A stretch of DNA of 42,324 bases, from NCBI GenBank assembly GCA_945878115.1, contig CAMDVD010000031.1, positions 1-42,324 of the forward strand, given 5' to 3'. The notes under the pieces were generated by a model. The model worked only from the letters and a program-made list of their open reading frames with translations. It was not told the DNA's origin and searched no databases. The stretch is from Chitinophaga pinensis. Its GTDB lineage: Bacteria; Bacteroidota; Bacteroidia; Chitinophagales; Chitinophagaceae. Made by a program: the position numbers and the translations under genes. Shown here one piece after another: positions 16,312 through 25,917 of the stretch (position 1 is its first letter; every line of letters starts with the position of its first letter).

Positions 16312-17595
16312 CTAAATAGTCCAACCAGGATATAATGGGAACCCATGCATGAATTCATTAATCTCAGACTTCACACGAAGAATAATTTGTTCCTCATCCG
16401 GATGCATTAAAATAGTATCTATCCAATGTACTAAAGTTTCCATGTCTGTTTCTTGCAAACCACGTGTAGTCAATGCTGACAAGCCTATGCGCATACCCGA
16501 CGTAATGAACGGCGATTTATCATCATAGGGAACCATATTTTTATTAATGGTGATGTCTGCTTTCACCAAAGTGTTCTCTGCTTTTTTACCAGAAATATTT
16601 TTATTTCTTAAATCAATTAATAATAAATGATTATCACTTCCCCCCGATACGATATCGTAATTTCTGTTGTTAAATGCCAATGCCATGGCTTTGGTATTAC
16701 GCAATATTTGTTCGGTATACGCCTTAAATTCGGGTTGCATGATTTCAAAAAATGCCACAGCCTTTGCAGCTATCACGTGTTCGAGCGGACCGCCTTGTGT
16801 ACCCGGGAAAACTGCCAAATTCAATACATCACTCATCATTCTTATTTCTCCTTTTGGATTGGTTAAACCCATCGGATTTTCTACATCGTTCTTCATTAAA
16901 ATGATACCACCTCTTGGGCCTCTTAATGTTTTATGTGTAGTAGAAGTAACGATATGGCAATATTCAAAAGGTGAACTTAATAAGCCAGTGGCGATAAGTC
17001 CGGCCGGATGCGCCATATCACAAAGTACTAATGCATTTACGGAATCTGCAATAGATCTTATACGAGCATAATCCCAATCTCTACTGTATGCAGACGCGCC
17101 ACAAATAATCAGTTTGGGTTTTTCGGCTAATGCTACTTTCTCCATCATGTCATAATCTACTAATCCATCTTCTTTTTTCACACCATAAAAAAATGGTTGA
17201 TACAATTTACCCGAAAAATTGACAGATGAACCATGGGTGAGGTGACCGCCCATGCTTAAATCCAGGCCTAATATTTTATCCCCAGGTTTGAGCAAGGCCA
17301 ACATCACTGCTGCATTGGCTTGTGCACCAGAGTGTGGTTGCACATTCGCATATTCTACATTAAATATTTTTTTCAATCGATCGATGGCAAGTTGTTCGCT
17401 CTTATCCACTATTTCGCAACCACCATAATATCTTTTACCAGGATATCCTTCCGCATATTTATTCGTCATTACATTTCCCATGGCTCGCATGACCTGCTCA
17501 CTAGTAAAATTTTCGGAAGCTATGAGCTCCAATCCATGCTGTTGTCTTGCAAATTCTTCTTTAATAATCTGGAATATTTCAATATCCTGTTGCAT
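16312..17595 (-). CDS. glyA: serine hydroxymethyltransferase
   Basis: 427 aa; a PLP enzyme that converts serine and tetrahydrofolate to glycine and methylene-THF, the main source of one-carbon units. Diagnostic segments are [43 protein letters not shown]-like [26 protein letters not shown] and the PLP lysine K222 in [15 protein letters not shown]. The Bacteroidota form has an altered middle (EVKPKEGRI is replaced here by [14 protein letters not shown]), as seen in other members of the phylum. Monocistronic with its own promoter; its 3' end faces the toxin-antitoxin pair. Confidence 0.96.
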   Translation of the reverse strand: MQQDIEIFQIIKEEFARQQHGLELIASENFTSEQVMRAMGNVMTNKYAEGYPGKRYYGGCEIVDKSEQLAIDRLKKIFNVEYANVQPHSGAQANAAVMLALLKPGDKILGLDLSMGGHLTHGSSVNFSGKLYQPFFYGVKKEDGLVDYDMMEKVALAEKPKLIICGASAYSRDWDYARIRSIADSVNALVLCDMAHPAGLIATGLLSSPFEYCHIVTSTTHKTLRGPRGGIILMKNDVENPMGLTNPKGEIRMMSDVLNLAVFPGTQGGPLEHVIAAKAVAFFEIMQPEFKAYTEQILRNTKAMALAFNNRNYDIVSGGSDNHLLLIDLRNKNISGKKAENTLVKADITINKNMVPYDDKSPFITSGMRIGLSALTTRGLQETDMETLVHWIDTILMHPDEEQIILRVKSEINEFMHGFPLYPGWTI

Positions 17596-17617
17596 ATTTG
17601 TTTTCTATTTTAGCGGT

Positions 17618-17625
17618 TAAAGATA
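17618..17625 (-). promoter_or_regulatory. -7 promoter box for glyA
   Basis: Minus-strand TATCTTTA differs from TAnnTTTG only at the last base and lies 22 bases before the glyA ATG. Confidence 0.45.
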
Positions 17626-17736
17626 AAAGATATAAATTTGTTTTTTTTAAAACCGAACAGTAAATCTAAAATCAATTGCAAATTGAATAGATTAAACTAA
17701 AAATGTGATGAGAAAAAGGATCTTTACCGATCAATG

Positions 17737-17990
17737 TATTGCGGCAACGATTGTAGTGAAAATCCTTTTTGCTGGCCTTTGCAGCAAAAAGATTGAAACG
17801 AAAAGCGTGTGTGCCGCCCAATCCTGTAGCATTCATTTTTTTTCAAAAAATACGCTACAGGATAAATCCGTGAGCATTAATTTTTTTTCAAAAAATACGC
17901 TACAGGATAAGTCCGTGAGCATTAATTTTTTTTCAAAAAATACGCTACAGGATAAATCTGTGAGCATTAATTTTTTCAAAAAATACCCTA
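17737..17990 (+). repeat. composite hairpin element, copy 2, with four 45-bp hairpin units
   Basis: Positions 17737-17820 repeat the element at 3366 (TTGCGGCAACGATTGTAGTG to GTGTGCCGCCC, with stem CTTTTTGCTG/CAGCAAAAAG). It is followed directly by a tandem array in which TACGCTACAGGATAAATCCG recurs at 17851, 17896 and 17941, and a shorter unit ends near 17990. The periods are 45, 45 and 43. The first unit is a full palindrome, CTGTAGC...GCTACAG, around an oligo-T/oligo-A core; in later units the left arm has changed to CCGTGAGC. The array is too regular in its hairpins and too short between them to be a CRISPR. Confidence 0.8.
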
Positions 17991-18056
17991 CACCATACAT
18001 CTCATAATAAATTTAGTATAAACGTTCAATATAAACCAAAAAGAAAAAAAGCAATT

Positions 18057-19049
18057 ATGAAAGTAATCATTCCAGTAGCTGGGGCAGGTGCCAAATTAAG
18101 ACCACATACCTATACCCAACCAAAACCCTTAATCCCATTGGCTGGAAAAACAATTTTAAGTTTTATCATAGATCAATTTCTGGATAATGGGCATCGGGAG
18201 TTCATTTTTATCATTGGTTATTTGGGAGAAAAAATAAAAAATTATGTGGAAGAAAAATACCCTGATATCGATGCGACATTTATTGTGCAAAGTGAAAGAT
18301 CGGGAACTGGACATGCAATTTATTTAGCAAAAGAAAGTGTAGCTGCTGATGAAGAAGTATTAATTGTATATGGAGATACCATTTGTGATTATGATATCGC
18401 ATCCGTTTTAAAATCACCAATTTCTTTAGTAGGCGTAAAAAAAGTAGATAACCCCATTGAATTTGGCGTTGCGGAATTATTGCCGAATGGTATGATTAAA
18501 AATTTAGTAGAGAAGCCAAAAATTCCGAAATCAAATTTGGCACTAGTAGGTATTTATAAAATTAAAGAGAGTGCTGTTTTATTTGATACCATAGAAAATG
18601 ATTTTCGTTCTGTAGAAAATTTGGAAGATTATCATCTCACCAATGCGATCGACACGATGGTGCGCAAAGGCATACAAATAGGCACTTTCCAAGCAATTAA
18701 TTGGTTTGATTGTGGCAAAAAAGAAACCTTATTGGAAACCAATGCCATCTTATTAAACAAAGTAGAATACGCTTCGGAAGAAATTCCATTTTTTGACAAT
18801 ACGATTATTGTTCACCCAGTAAGTATAGCTGAAGGTTGTTCGATTGAAAATAGTATCATAGGACCAAATGTGACCATCGGTGAAAAGGCGGTGATTCGCT
18901 CTTCTATGATTAAAGATTCTATTATAGGCTCTTATTCTGTTTTGGAAAAAGTAGTTTTACACTCATCGCTGATTGGAAGTGATGCCTTTGTTTGCGGTGC
19001 AAGCCAAAGTTTAAATATTGGCGATAATACAGAAATAGATTTAAGTTAA
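18057..19049 (+). CDS. sugar-phosphate nucleotidyltransferase
   Basis: 330 aa. The N-terminal Rossmann-like nucleotidyltransferase domain (about 1-235) opens IIPVAGAGAKLRPHTYTQPK followed by PLIPLAGK, the RmlA/GlmU-type nucleotide-binding and catalytic loop, with GTGHAIYLAK and VYGDTICDYD (metal aspartate) further on. A left-handed beta-helix of hexapeptide repeats follows (about 250-325; ENSIIGPNVTIGEKAVI, SSLIGSDAF). It would activate a sugar-1-phosphate with NTP to make an NDP-sugar; the exact sugar is not readable. It heads the polysaccharide module and is 10 bases upstream of the flavoprotein gene. The leader includes repeat element copy 2. Confidence 0.85.
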   Translation: MKVIIPVAGAGAKLRPHTYTQPKPLIPLAGKTILSFIIDQFLDNGHREFIFIIGYLGEKIKNYVEEKYPDIDATFIVQSERSGTGHAIYLAKESVAADEEVLIVYGDTICDYDIASVLKSPISLVGVKKVDNPIEFGVAELLPNGMIKNLVEKPKIPKSNLALVGIYKIKESAVLFDTIENDFRSVENLEDYHLTNAIDTMVRKGIQIGTFQAINWFDCGKKETLLETNAILLNKVEYASEEIPFFDNTIIVHPVSIAEGCSIENSIIGPNVTIGEKAVIRSSMIKDSIIGSYSVLEKVVLHSSLIGSDAFVCGASQSLNIGDNTEIDLS

Positions 19050-19059
19050 ACCCATTTGA

Positions 19060-20046
19060 TTGATGATACATTTTGGAAAATTTACAGCAGACAAGCATGC
19101 TTTCGAGAATCGAATAACCAATTTATTTGGTATACAGTATCCAATTATTCAAGCTGGTATGATATGGGCTTCTGGATGGAAATTAGCATCCGCTGTAAGT
19201 AATGCTGGCGGGCTTGGATTGATTGGTGCTGGTAGCATGAATCCTACTATTTTAGAAGACCATTTAATCAAATGTAAAGCGGCAACGGATAAACCATTTG
19301 GGGTAAATCTCCCACTACTCTATCCGAATATAGATCAGCAAATTGATTTGATTATTAAACATCAAGTGCCAATTGTATTTACCTCGGCAGGTAATCCTAA
19401 AACTTGGACCAACATCTTACAAAGCAATGGCATCAAGGTGGCGCATATAGTGTCCTCTGCAAAATTTGCGCTTAAATGCCAAGATGCTGGCGTAGACGCC
19501 GTTGTGGCCGAAGGCTTTGAAGCTGGCGGACACAATGGAAGAGAAGAAACAACCACCATGTGCTTGATTCCTTCCGTGCGAAAAGTATTGGATATTCCTT
19601 TAATGGCTGCAGGCGGCATTGCAAATGGTGCGAGTATGTTGGCCGCAATGGTACTCGGCGCCGAAGGTGTTCAAATTGGATCCCGATTTGTGTGTTCGGA
19701 AGAAGCATCTAGTCACCTTGCCTTTAAACAAAGAATTATTGCGGCTCAAGAAGGCGGAACCGAATTGGTATTAAAAGATTTGACACCGGTTCGACTTCTA
19801 AAAAATGAATTCTATGATCAAGTAAAACAAGCGGAGAATAATTGCGAATCGGTTGAACAATTAAATGCCTTATTAGGAAAAGGAAGAGCGAGGAAAGGAA
19901 TGTTTGAAGGCGACATGATAGAAGGCGAATTAGAAATTGGCCAAGTCGCTTCCTTATTGCATGATATACAACCCGCTGCTGAAATTGTAGATACAATTTG
20001 GATGGAATTTTACAAGCTAATTGAAACATTACGCAGTAAAATTTAA
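19060..20046 (+). CDS. nitronate monooxygenase/FabK-like FMN flavoprotein
   Basis: 328 aa TIM-barrel protein of the 2-nitropropane dioxygenase family. It has YPIIQAGMIWASGWKLASAV and SNAGGLGLIGAGSM at the N-terminus, VVAEGFEAGGHNGREE with the catalytic-position histidine, and the FMN-phosphate loops MAAGGIANGASM and GAEGVQIGSRFV. Members oxidise nitronates or, as FabK, reduce enoyl-ACP. A FabI is already encoded at 3572, so the nitronate-oxidising or another oxidoreductase role is more likely, but this is an inference. Start codons at 19060 and 19063 are both possible. It sits between two polysaccharide genes without an obvious functional link. Confidence 0.82.
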   Translation: MMIHFGKFTADKHAFENRITNLFGIQYPIIQAGMIWASGWKLASAVSNAGGLGLIGAGSMNPTILEDHLIKCKAATDKPFGVNLPLLYPNIDQQIDLIIKHQVPIVFTSAGNPKTWTNILQSNGIKVAHIVSSAKFALKCQDAGVDAVVAEGFEAGGHNGREETTTMCLIPSVRKVLDIPLMAAGGIANGASMLAAMVLGAEGVQIGSRFVCSEEASSHLAFKQRIIAAQEGGTELVLKDLTPVRLLKNEFYDQVKQAENNCESVEQLNALLGKGRARKGMFEGDMIEGELEIGQVASLLHDIQPAAEIVDTIWMEFYKLIETLRSKI

Positions 20047-20056
20047 CTTATTGTAT

Positions 20057-20064
20057 TATTTTTG
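20057..20064 (+). promoter_or_regulatory. -7 promoter box directly before the polysaccharide export gene
   Basis: TATTTTTG is an exact consensus match that ends eight bases before the ATG at 20073, giving a leader of only a few bases. It lets the export genes be expressed separately from the two genes upstream. Confidence 0.5.
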
Positions 20065-20072
20065 AAAACTAT

Positions 20073-22526
20073 ATGAAAATAAAAAATATTATTTTACTCT
20101 GTATACTATGCGCGCCATTCATAGGGTTTGCGCAAACTGGCGGAAACTCTGGTGTTAGTTCAGGTACAGATCAGAACGCAGGTAATAGCCAAAATTCTGG
20201 CTCCAATCAAAATACAAATTCAGGTTCACCTTATTATCAAAACCCTTATGTGAACCCATATAGCACCAATCCTTATGTAGATCAAAGTCAACAAAATAAT
20301 ACACAAAATAACAAATCAAATAATAATACAAATCCGCCGCCAAAGACAGACCAGAATGCTATTCCAACGACTAATTTAAATTTTCAAGATTTAAATAATT
20401 TGTCAAAAGCAGAGCAACAAAAGAAATTACAGGAGCAGTACAAAGATGATCCTGAATATATCAAATACCTAAATAGACTTAATCCTCCTCAAGACGAAGA
20501 ATTACTTTCCAAAAGTAAATTATTGCGTGACTCATTGAAAACGAAAGATGTATACGGAATCAATTTCTTTAGTAACAATGCCTTTGAATTATCAGACCGA
20601 ACGCCTACTGCTCCGCCATTAGATTATAGACTTGGGCCTGGTGATGAAGTCATCGTCTCTCTATGGGGGAATGCAGAATTGCAACAATCCTATTCTGTCG
20701 CAAAGGATGGTTCTATTTTTCCAAGGTTGGTTGGCAAAATATTTTTGCAAGGAATGACCTTTGAAGTGGCAAGCAGAATTATCGCTTCTAAATTTAAAAA
20801 GATAGTTCCAGAAAGCACCAATATCGATGTACAAATGGGCAAGCCTCGTACTATCAAAGTGACTATTGTTGGTGAAGTAAAAAAACAAGGAACATATACT
20901 ATCTCTGCGTTCAATACCGCACTCAATGCGCTATACAGAGCAGGTGGCATTACAGACATTGGCAATTTGAGAAAGGTAGAAATCAAACGAGATGGACGTA
21001 CCGTCGACATTTTAGATTTATATAAGTACATGCAAAAAGGCAAGTTGGCAGAAGAAATTTATTTAGAAGACAATGATTATATTTATGTGGATGTATATGA
21101 TAAAATAGTTTTTGCGGATGGTAATTTTAAACGTCCCAAGTATTATCAATTAACCAAAGAAGAAGGTCTACGCGATTTATTAGAATTAGCTGGTGGTCCA
21201 TCATCGAATGCTAGAAGTTCATTGATACACATTAAAACGGTAGAGAATGAAGAAGAAAGATCTCTAGATATCCCATGGAAATTATTTAATACCAACAAGG
21301 AAGATGATTATATTTTAAACGACGGTGATGTGGTTAATTTAAAGCCGATTAATGAAGGATTAATCAATATTGTAAAAGTAGAAGGTGCGGTAAATTATCC
21401 AGATGAATATGAAGTAAAACAAGGGGATCGAATTTCAGATGTGATTCGAAATGCGGGTGGCATTAATTCAGCCGCGTATATGCCGAGAGCCTTTTTGTTT
21501 AGAGGCTCCAACCCAATTGAATCTGAAGCACTTAAGGTTGATTTAACTAATTTAGAAAATAATCCTAAAGAAAATTACTACGTTAATCCTGGAGATAAAA
21601 TAAAAATATTATCCAATAAAGATTTTGACCAACAATATTCCATTGAAGTAATAGGTAATGTCAGAAAACCTGGTAAAATCCCTTATTACAAAAACATGTC
21701 TTTAAAAGATGTATTGTTATTATCTGGCGGGCTTAAATTGGATGCAGAAAATGGAAGAATTGAAATATCTAATATAGTCGACTCTGTGAATAAATATAAT
21801 ATTAGAACCTCTGGTAGTAGTGTAAAATCCATTGCTATCAACTCTAATTTAGAAATAGATGAGGCTTCAGAAAAAATAAATATCAAACCTTTAGATAGAA
21901 TCTATGTAAGAAAGAAAACAGAGTTCTTGTCGCAAGAGCATATTACCATTCTCGGCGAAGTTGGGTATCCAGGCGAATATGCACTCATTGAAAAAAATGA
22001 GCGTCTTTCTTCTGTAATCAAACACTCTGGAGGTACACTAGCAACTGCATTTCCTGAAGGGACAAAATTATTTCGAAAAAAAGTTGGTGCCGTTGTTATC
22101 GATTTACCAGAAGCAATGCGCAATTCGGGCTCTAAAGCCGATATTATATTATGTGATAGCGACCTTATTATCGTTCCAACATTTAATGACATTGTTTCGG
22201 TAAGGGGTGAAGTTCAATCACCCATTAATATGAAATTTGATAAATCTATAGATAAATTAAGCTACTATATCAGTGCATCGGGCGGTTACGGCGAAAGACC
22301 TTGGAAAAATAGAATTAATGTTCAATATCAAAACGGTCGTATCAAAAATACCAAAAGAGTTTTATTTATTAGAAAGTTCCCACATATCAAGGAAGGTTGC
22401 GTGATTAATGTTCCACAAAAACCTAAAAAAGAAAATGACACTAAATTTTCAGAAGTTTTTTCCTCAACACTTACTGCTATCACTTCTGTTATCACTATCA
22501 TTTTCTTAGCAAAACAATTAAAATAA
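20073..22526 (+). CDS. Wza-type polysaccharide export protein with multiple SLBB domains
   Basis: 817 aa. The signal peptide ends at about residue 20 (FIGFAQ), with no lipobox. Residues 22-95 are a low-complexity Asn/Gln/Ser/Gly/Pro/Tyr-rich linker. The poly-export domain starts at about 182 (LDYRLGPGDEVIVSLWG). About six SLBB repeats follow, recognisable by VxGEVxxPGxY...AGG patterns: IVGEVKKQGTYTIS at 265, then VEGAVNYPDEYEV, VIGNVRKPGKIPY, ILGEVGYPGEYAL and VRGEVQSPINM. The C-terminus ends with a hydrophobic segment (ITSVITIIFLAKQLK). Wza proteins form the outer-membrane channel for capsule or exopolysaccharide. The repeat number is above that of E. coli Wza but usual for long Bacteroidota homologues. 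Confidence 0.9.
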   Translation: MKIKNIILLCILCAPFIGFAQTGGNSGVSSGTDQNAGNSQNSGSNQNTNSGSPYYQNPYVNPYSTNPYVDQSQQNNTQNNKSNNNTNPPPKTDQNAIPTTNLNFQDLNNLSKAEQQKKLQEQYKDDPEYIKYLNRLNPPQDEELLSKSKLLRDSLKTKDVYGINFFSNNAFELSDRTPTAPPLDYRLGPGDEVIVSLWGNAELQQSYSVAKDGSIFPRLVGKIFLQGMTFEVASRIIASKFKKIVPESTNIDVQMGKPRTIKVTIVGEVKKQGTYTISAFNTALNALYRAGGITDIGNLRKVEIKRDGRTVDILDLYKYMQKGKLAEEIYLEDNDYIYVDVYDKIVFADGNFKRPKYYQLTKEEGLRDLLELAGGPSSNARSSLIHIKTVENEEERSLDIPWKLFNTNKEDDYILNDGDVVNLKPINEGLINIVKVEGAVNYPDEYEVKQGDRISDVIRNAGGINSAAYMPRAFLFRGSNPIESEALKVDLTNLENNPKENYYVNPGDKIKILSNKDFDQQYSIEVIGNVRKPGKIPYYKNMSLKDVLLLSGGLKLDAENGRIEISNIVDSVNKYNIRTSGSSVKSIAINSNLEIDEASEKINIKPLDRIYVRKKTEFLSQEHITILGEVGYPGEYALIEKNERLSSVIKHSGGTLATAFPEGTKLFRKKVGAVVIDLPEAMRNSGSKADIILCDSDLIIVPTFNDIVSVRGEVQSPINMKFDKSIDKLSYYISASGGYGERPWKNRINVQYQNGRIKNTKRVLFIRKFPHIKEGCVINVPQKPKKENDTKFSEVFSSTLTAITSVITIIFLAKQLK

Positions 22527-22552
22527 TTCTTCCATTAAAAGCACCATCTAAT

Positions 22553-23536
22553 TTGCCAACTACATTACAATACCTTAAAGAAATTGCGACGATAGTAAAA
22601 AAGTATTTTATTTATCTATTTACAATTTCCATGATTATTGCCGTTGCCGTATTTTTTTGGGTGAAGAATATCCGTGGATATAATGAAACCTATTCAAAGA
22701 TTTTTCCATTATCCATTAATAAATCTGCATCAGGACCTTTAGACGCCATAAAATCTCAATTTGGCATTTCTGACAAAACAGATTATGATAAGATTTATAA
22801 TGTGAATGAACTTGTGAATAGTAAAACCATTTCTAATTTGGTTGTGAAGGCTAGTCCAAGCAATAAGCAATATCCAAACTTTGCACATTGGATTATTGAA
22901 GATTATAATTCTGGAGTTCCATTTTATCAATCTAAAATTGTCTTAAATCCCAAAGACTCAGGCGCCTATTACTTTTCTGCCGCCAACATTTTATTAAAGA
23001 ACACTTCTATAGTTTCTGAAAAAACAGATTTTACATCCATCAAAACAAAGGCATATAATAAAGAACTTGCCAAAGAATTGAATTTGACCATTTTAGAACA
23101 ATTATCTAAGTATTATATTTCCTTATCCACAGAAAAACCACGTAATGATTTAAGTAAAATTAAAATTATGCGCGATTCTTTAAAGGAAGAATTATACGCC
23201 ATTGAACGAGCAGTTGCAGGATTTCAAGATGCCAATCAAATGTCCGTAAAATATTTAAATAATATACCACAAGCTAAATTATTAAGAACACGAATTGAAG
23301 TAGAACAACTCTATTCTACCACTTCCGCAGCCTACCAAAATGCACGTTTCAAACTCTTATCCGAAAGTCCTATTTTCCAAATTTTAGATTACCCTGGTGA
23401 GCCGTACGATTTTATAAAACCTTCTTCCAAAAATTACGCAATCGGGGCTTTTATGATTTCCTTTATTGTTTTGTTGTTATTCTCTTGTCGAAAGTTATTT
23501 TGGAAAATGATACTAGAAGAATTAGCCAAATCTTAA
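22553..23536 (+). CDS. Wzz/chain-length determinant-like inner-membrane protein
   Basis: 327 aa. It has a TM helix near the N-terminus (about 18-36, YFIYLFTISMIIAVAVFFWV) and one near the C-terminus (about 297-313, IGAFMISFIVLLLFSC), with a large periplasmic region between them that is helical and partly coiled-coil (about 190-270). The proline-rich stretch before TM2 (YPGEPYDFIKPSSKNYAI) matches Wzz/Wzc-type polysaccharide co-polymerases. It should regulate chain length or pair with the Wza-like exporter 26 bases upstream. No tyrosine-kinase domain is attached. The start is a TTG at 22553; no ATG is available in frame before the first TM helix. Its stop overlaps the convergent ABC permease gene by four bases. 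Confidence 0.8.
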   Translation: MPTTLQYLKEIATIVKKYFIYLFTISMIIAVAVFFWVKNIRGYNETYSKIFPLSINKSASGPLDAIKSQFGISDKTDYDKIYNVNELVNSKTISNLVVKASPSNKQYPNFAHWIIEDYNSGVPFYQSKIVLNPKDSGAYYFSAANILLKNTSIVSEKTDFTSIKTKAYNKELAKELNLTILEQLSKYYISLSTEKPRNDLSKIKIMRDSLKEELYAIERAVAGFQDANQMSVKYLNNIPQAKLLRTRIEVEQLYSTTSAAYQNARFKLLSESPIFQILDYPGEPYDFIKPSSKNYAIGAFMISFIVLLLFSCRKLFWKMILEELAKS

Positions 23537-24840
23537 TGATATTTCAACCACTTGATCACTTCTTTCCAAGTTACTTTTTTGCCATACATAAGAATTCCTG
23601 TTCGATATATTTTTGCGCTTAACCAGGTCATTAATAAAAATCCCGAGACTAACAATACCATGGATACTATGATTTGCCAAGTTGGTACGTCATAAGGAAT
23701 TCTTGCTAGCATTACAATTGGCGAAGTGAGCGGAAACATACTTCCAAAAAGCGCTAGTGAACTATTTGGGTCTTTTACCGTACTTGCCATAATAATGAAT
23801 CCAAAAATAATAGGCATGGTAATTGGCAGTGTTAATTGTTGTGCTTCTTGTGGATCCTCATTCACAAGGCTTCCCACCGCCGCAAACATGGCAGCATACA
23901 GAAAATATCCACCTAAAAAATAAAATAGAAAACAGCCTATAATAAGTCCCCAATTTTGCCCCATAATAGTAGCATACATTTTAGCATTTTCCGATTGAGA
24001 TATCACTTGCATCGTATCATGCATATTCGACATGCCAGCCATTGCCATTGGCATAGTAGGTTGTAAACTTGGCATAAACAATGGCAACGCTACTTTAAAT
24101 AAAAGGAGCAAAATAAACCACAAACCGAATTGTGTAAAACCAACAAAGGCAATTCCAATTATTTTACCCATCATGAGTTCAAAAGGTCTTACGCTGCTAA
24201 TAATAACTTCAGCTATGCGATTTGTTTTTTCCTCCATTACGCCGCGCATCACACCAGCACCGTAAATAAAAATAATGATATAAATAAGAAATCCCATCAC
24301 ATATCCAATGACAGAAGCTATTTCTGAACTAGTCTCTTGGTGATTATCCAAATTATAGCTCTTTACTGAAATGGTACTTTTATGGATGCTGTCTATCTGC
24401 AATTTATTAATTCCAGCATCTTGCATTTGTTTGACTTGAAATATATTCGTCAATTCATCATTGATATACTCCTTGGCTATCAAACTAACGCCACCATTCT
24501 TATATAAAATAAAACTATCCGGTTGATTATTTTTGAATGGATAAATATGCAGAAAAATATCTGCATTCGTTCTGGACAAAACGGTGTCAATCTTTTCATC
24601 CAAGCCTAGATTCACATATTGAATCTGAAACGAAGAATTCCCTTTTATCTTTTGCGTAAAAACACCAGACTCATCGTAAACAGAAATTAATTGTTTTTGC
24701 TCCGAAGTGGAAGCAAAATAAATTACGGTTGAAATCAATCCACTCGTTAATAAAGGAATTAATAAAGTGGTAATCAGAAATGATTTTTTCTTAACCCGTG
24801 ACAGGTATTCTCTCTTGATGATTAGCAATATTTTGTTCAT
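23533..24840 (-). CDS. ABC-2 type transporter permease (NatB-like)
   Basis: 435 aa. TM1 is at about 22-42 (FLITTLLIPLLTSGLISTVI), followed by an extracytoplasmic domain of about 140 residues and then five or more TM helices in the C-terminal half (about 175-195, 220-245, 295-320, 335-355 and 385-408). GVMEEKTNRIAEVIISSVRP is the hallmark cytoplasmic loop of the ABC-2/NatB family. It pairs with the ATPase gene 15 bases upstream as an exporter; related pairs export sodium or antibiotics, and the substrate here is unknown. A Met-rich segment (PTMPMAMAGMSNMHDTMQ) in an outer loop is unusual and could be a metal-binding region. Confidence 0.88.
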   Translation of the reverse strand: MNKILLIIKREYLSRVKKKSFLITTLLIPLLTSGLISTVIYFASTSEQKQLISVYDESGVFTQKIKGNSSFQIQYVNLGLDEKIDTVLSRTNADIFLHIYPFKNNQPDSFILYKNGGVSLIAKEYINDELTNIFQVKQMQDAGINKLQIDSIHKSTISVKSYNLDNHQETSSEIASVIGYVMGFLIYIIIFIYGAGVMRGVMEEKTNRIAEVIISSVRPFELMMGKIIGIAFVGFTQFGLWFILLLLFKVALPLFMPSLQPTMPMAMAGMSNMHDTMQVISQSENAKMYATIMGQNWGLIIGCFLFYFLGGYFLYAAMFAAVGSLVNEDPQEAQQLTLPITMPIIFGFIIMASTVKDPNSSLALFGSMFPLTSPIVMLARIPYDVPTWQIIVSMVLLVSGFLLMTWLSAKIYRTGILMYGKKVTWKEVIKWLKYH

Positions 24841-24855
24841 ACTTATTTATTATGA

Positions 24856-25761
24856 TTAACGATCAAATTTTCTACCTGCAGTTCCTTCCACTTCCTGAAT
24901 AAATATGTCATGTAAAGAAGGTAGTATTTCATTGAAATTAAGAATATCGAATTGATGATCTAAGCAGTATTGTAACACCTGCCTATATTCCTTTTTATCC
25001 TGAAAGCGAAGGACAAATTCATTCCCATTATTAGAATGAATAAATTTTGTAAAAGGCTCTAAATTACCATCCACAACTAACTTGTATTCTCCCAATTTGA
25101 ATCTTTGTTTGATCTCAGGCACTTGGCCCTCTAAAATTATTTTACCTTGGTTTATTAAAACAATATGTTGGCATATTTCTTCGACTTGTTCCATTCGATG
25201 GGTTGAAAAAATAATGGTTGTGCCTTGCTTTGCTAATTCAAATATTTCATTTTTGATTACTTCGCTATTCACTGGATCTAATCCACTAAATGGTTCATCT
25301 AAAATTAATAATTTCGGTTGATGTAAAACGGTAGTAACAAATTGCAACTTTTGACTCATTCCTTTGCTTAGGTCTTCCACTTTTTTATTCCACCAACTCT
25401 CCATTTCTAACTTCTGAAACCAATATTTTATTTTTGCCAACGCATCCTGTTTACTAAGTCCTTTTAATTGCGCTAAGTACAATACTTGTTCTCCAATTTT
25501 CATTTTTTTATACAAGCCTCTTTCTTCTGGCATATAGCCAATAAGACCGCTATGTTTTGCCATATCAAATGGCTCTTGATTAAAAAGTATTTGTCCTTCA
25601 TCAGGCATGGTAATGCCCGTTACCATGCGTAGAATACTACTTTTACCAGCACCATTTGGTCCAAGTAAACCGAAAATAGAGCCTTGAGGTACAGTAAAAC
25701 TAATATCATCTACTGCTTTTTGTGTAGCATAATATTTTTTTAAATGTAAGAGTTGAAGCAT
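24856..25761 (-). CDS. ABC transporter ATP-binding protein (NatA-like)
   Basis: 301 aa with the complete ATPase: Walker A GPNGAGKS (34-41), Q-loop region IGYMPEERGLY, signature LSKGMSQ (131-137), Walker B LLILDE (151-156) with D-loop SGLDP, and H-loop histidine H188 in FSTHRM. About 85 residues after the ATPase core form the C-terminal domain common in NatA/DrrA-type exporters. YMPEERGLYKKM is characteristic of this subfamily. It is first in a two-gene operon with the permease; its own -7 box lies 25 bases upstream. Confidence 0.93.
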   Translation of the reverse strand: MLQLLHLKKYYATQKAVDDISFTVPQGSIFGLLGPNGAGKSSILRMVTGITMPDEGQILFNQEPFDMAKHSGLIGYMPEERGLYKKMKIGEQVLYLAQLKGLSKQDALAKIKYWFQKLEMESWWNKKVEDLSKGMSQKLQFVTTVLHQPKLLILDEPFSGLDPVNSEVIKNEIFELAKQGTTIIFSTHRMEQVEEICQHIVLINQGKIILEGQVPEIKQRFKLGEYKLVVDGNLEPFTKFIHSNNGNEFVLRFQDKKEYRQVLQYCLDHQFDILNFNEILPSLHDIFIQEVEGTAGRKFDR

Positions 25762-25786
25762 TGTAGTTAGAAATTATTCGTGAATC

Positions 25787-25794
25787 TAAAAATA
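25787..25794 (-). promoter_or_regulatory. -7 promoter box of the ABC exporter operon
   Basis: Minus-strand TATTTTTA is one base off TAnnTTTG and lies 25 bases before the start. A TTTG occurs 14 bases further upstream, slightly closer than the usual spacing. Confidence 0.4.
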
Positions 25795-25917
25795 GCTATT
25801 CAACTTATCAAAATTATTTTATGATTGGTATAATTCCTGCTATCGTCGGAGTATAAAAGACAAAAACTAAACTAATTAAAAAAATAGCAGCCCCACTACC
25901 CTGTTTACAATGTAGCA

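Noticed and set aside
16210-16335. Frame of 41 codons (MSKNKITEAIS...) in the gap before glyA
   Set aside because: No family features, no promoter box close by, and it runs into the 3' end of glyA.
17826-17990. Possible CRISPR array
   Set aside because: The period is 45 with palindromic units and spacers of about 8 bases that are themselves repeated; no cas genes are nearby.
17705-18007. Open reading frame of 100 codons before the nucleotidyltransferase gene
   Set aside because: Its second half is the 45-bp repeat translated (NFFSKNTLQDKSVSI repeated) and its first half is the hairpin element.
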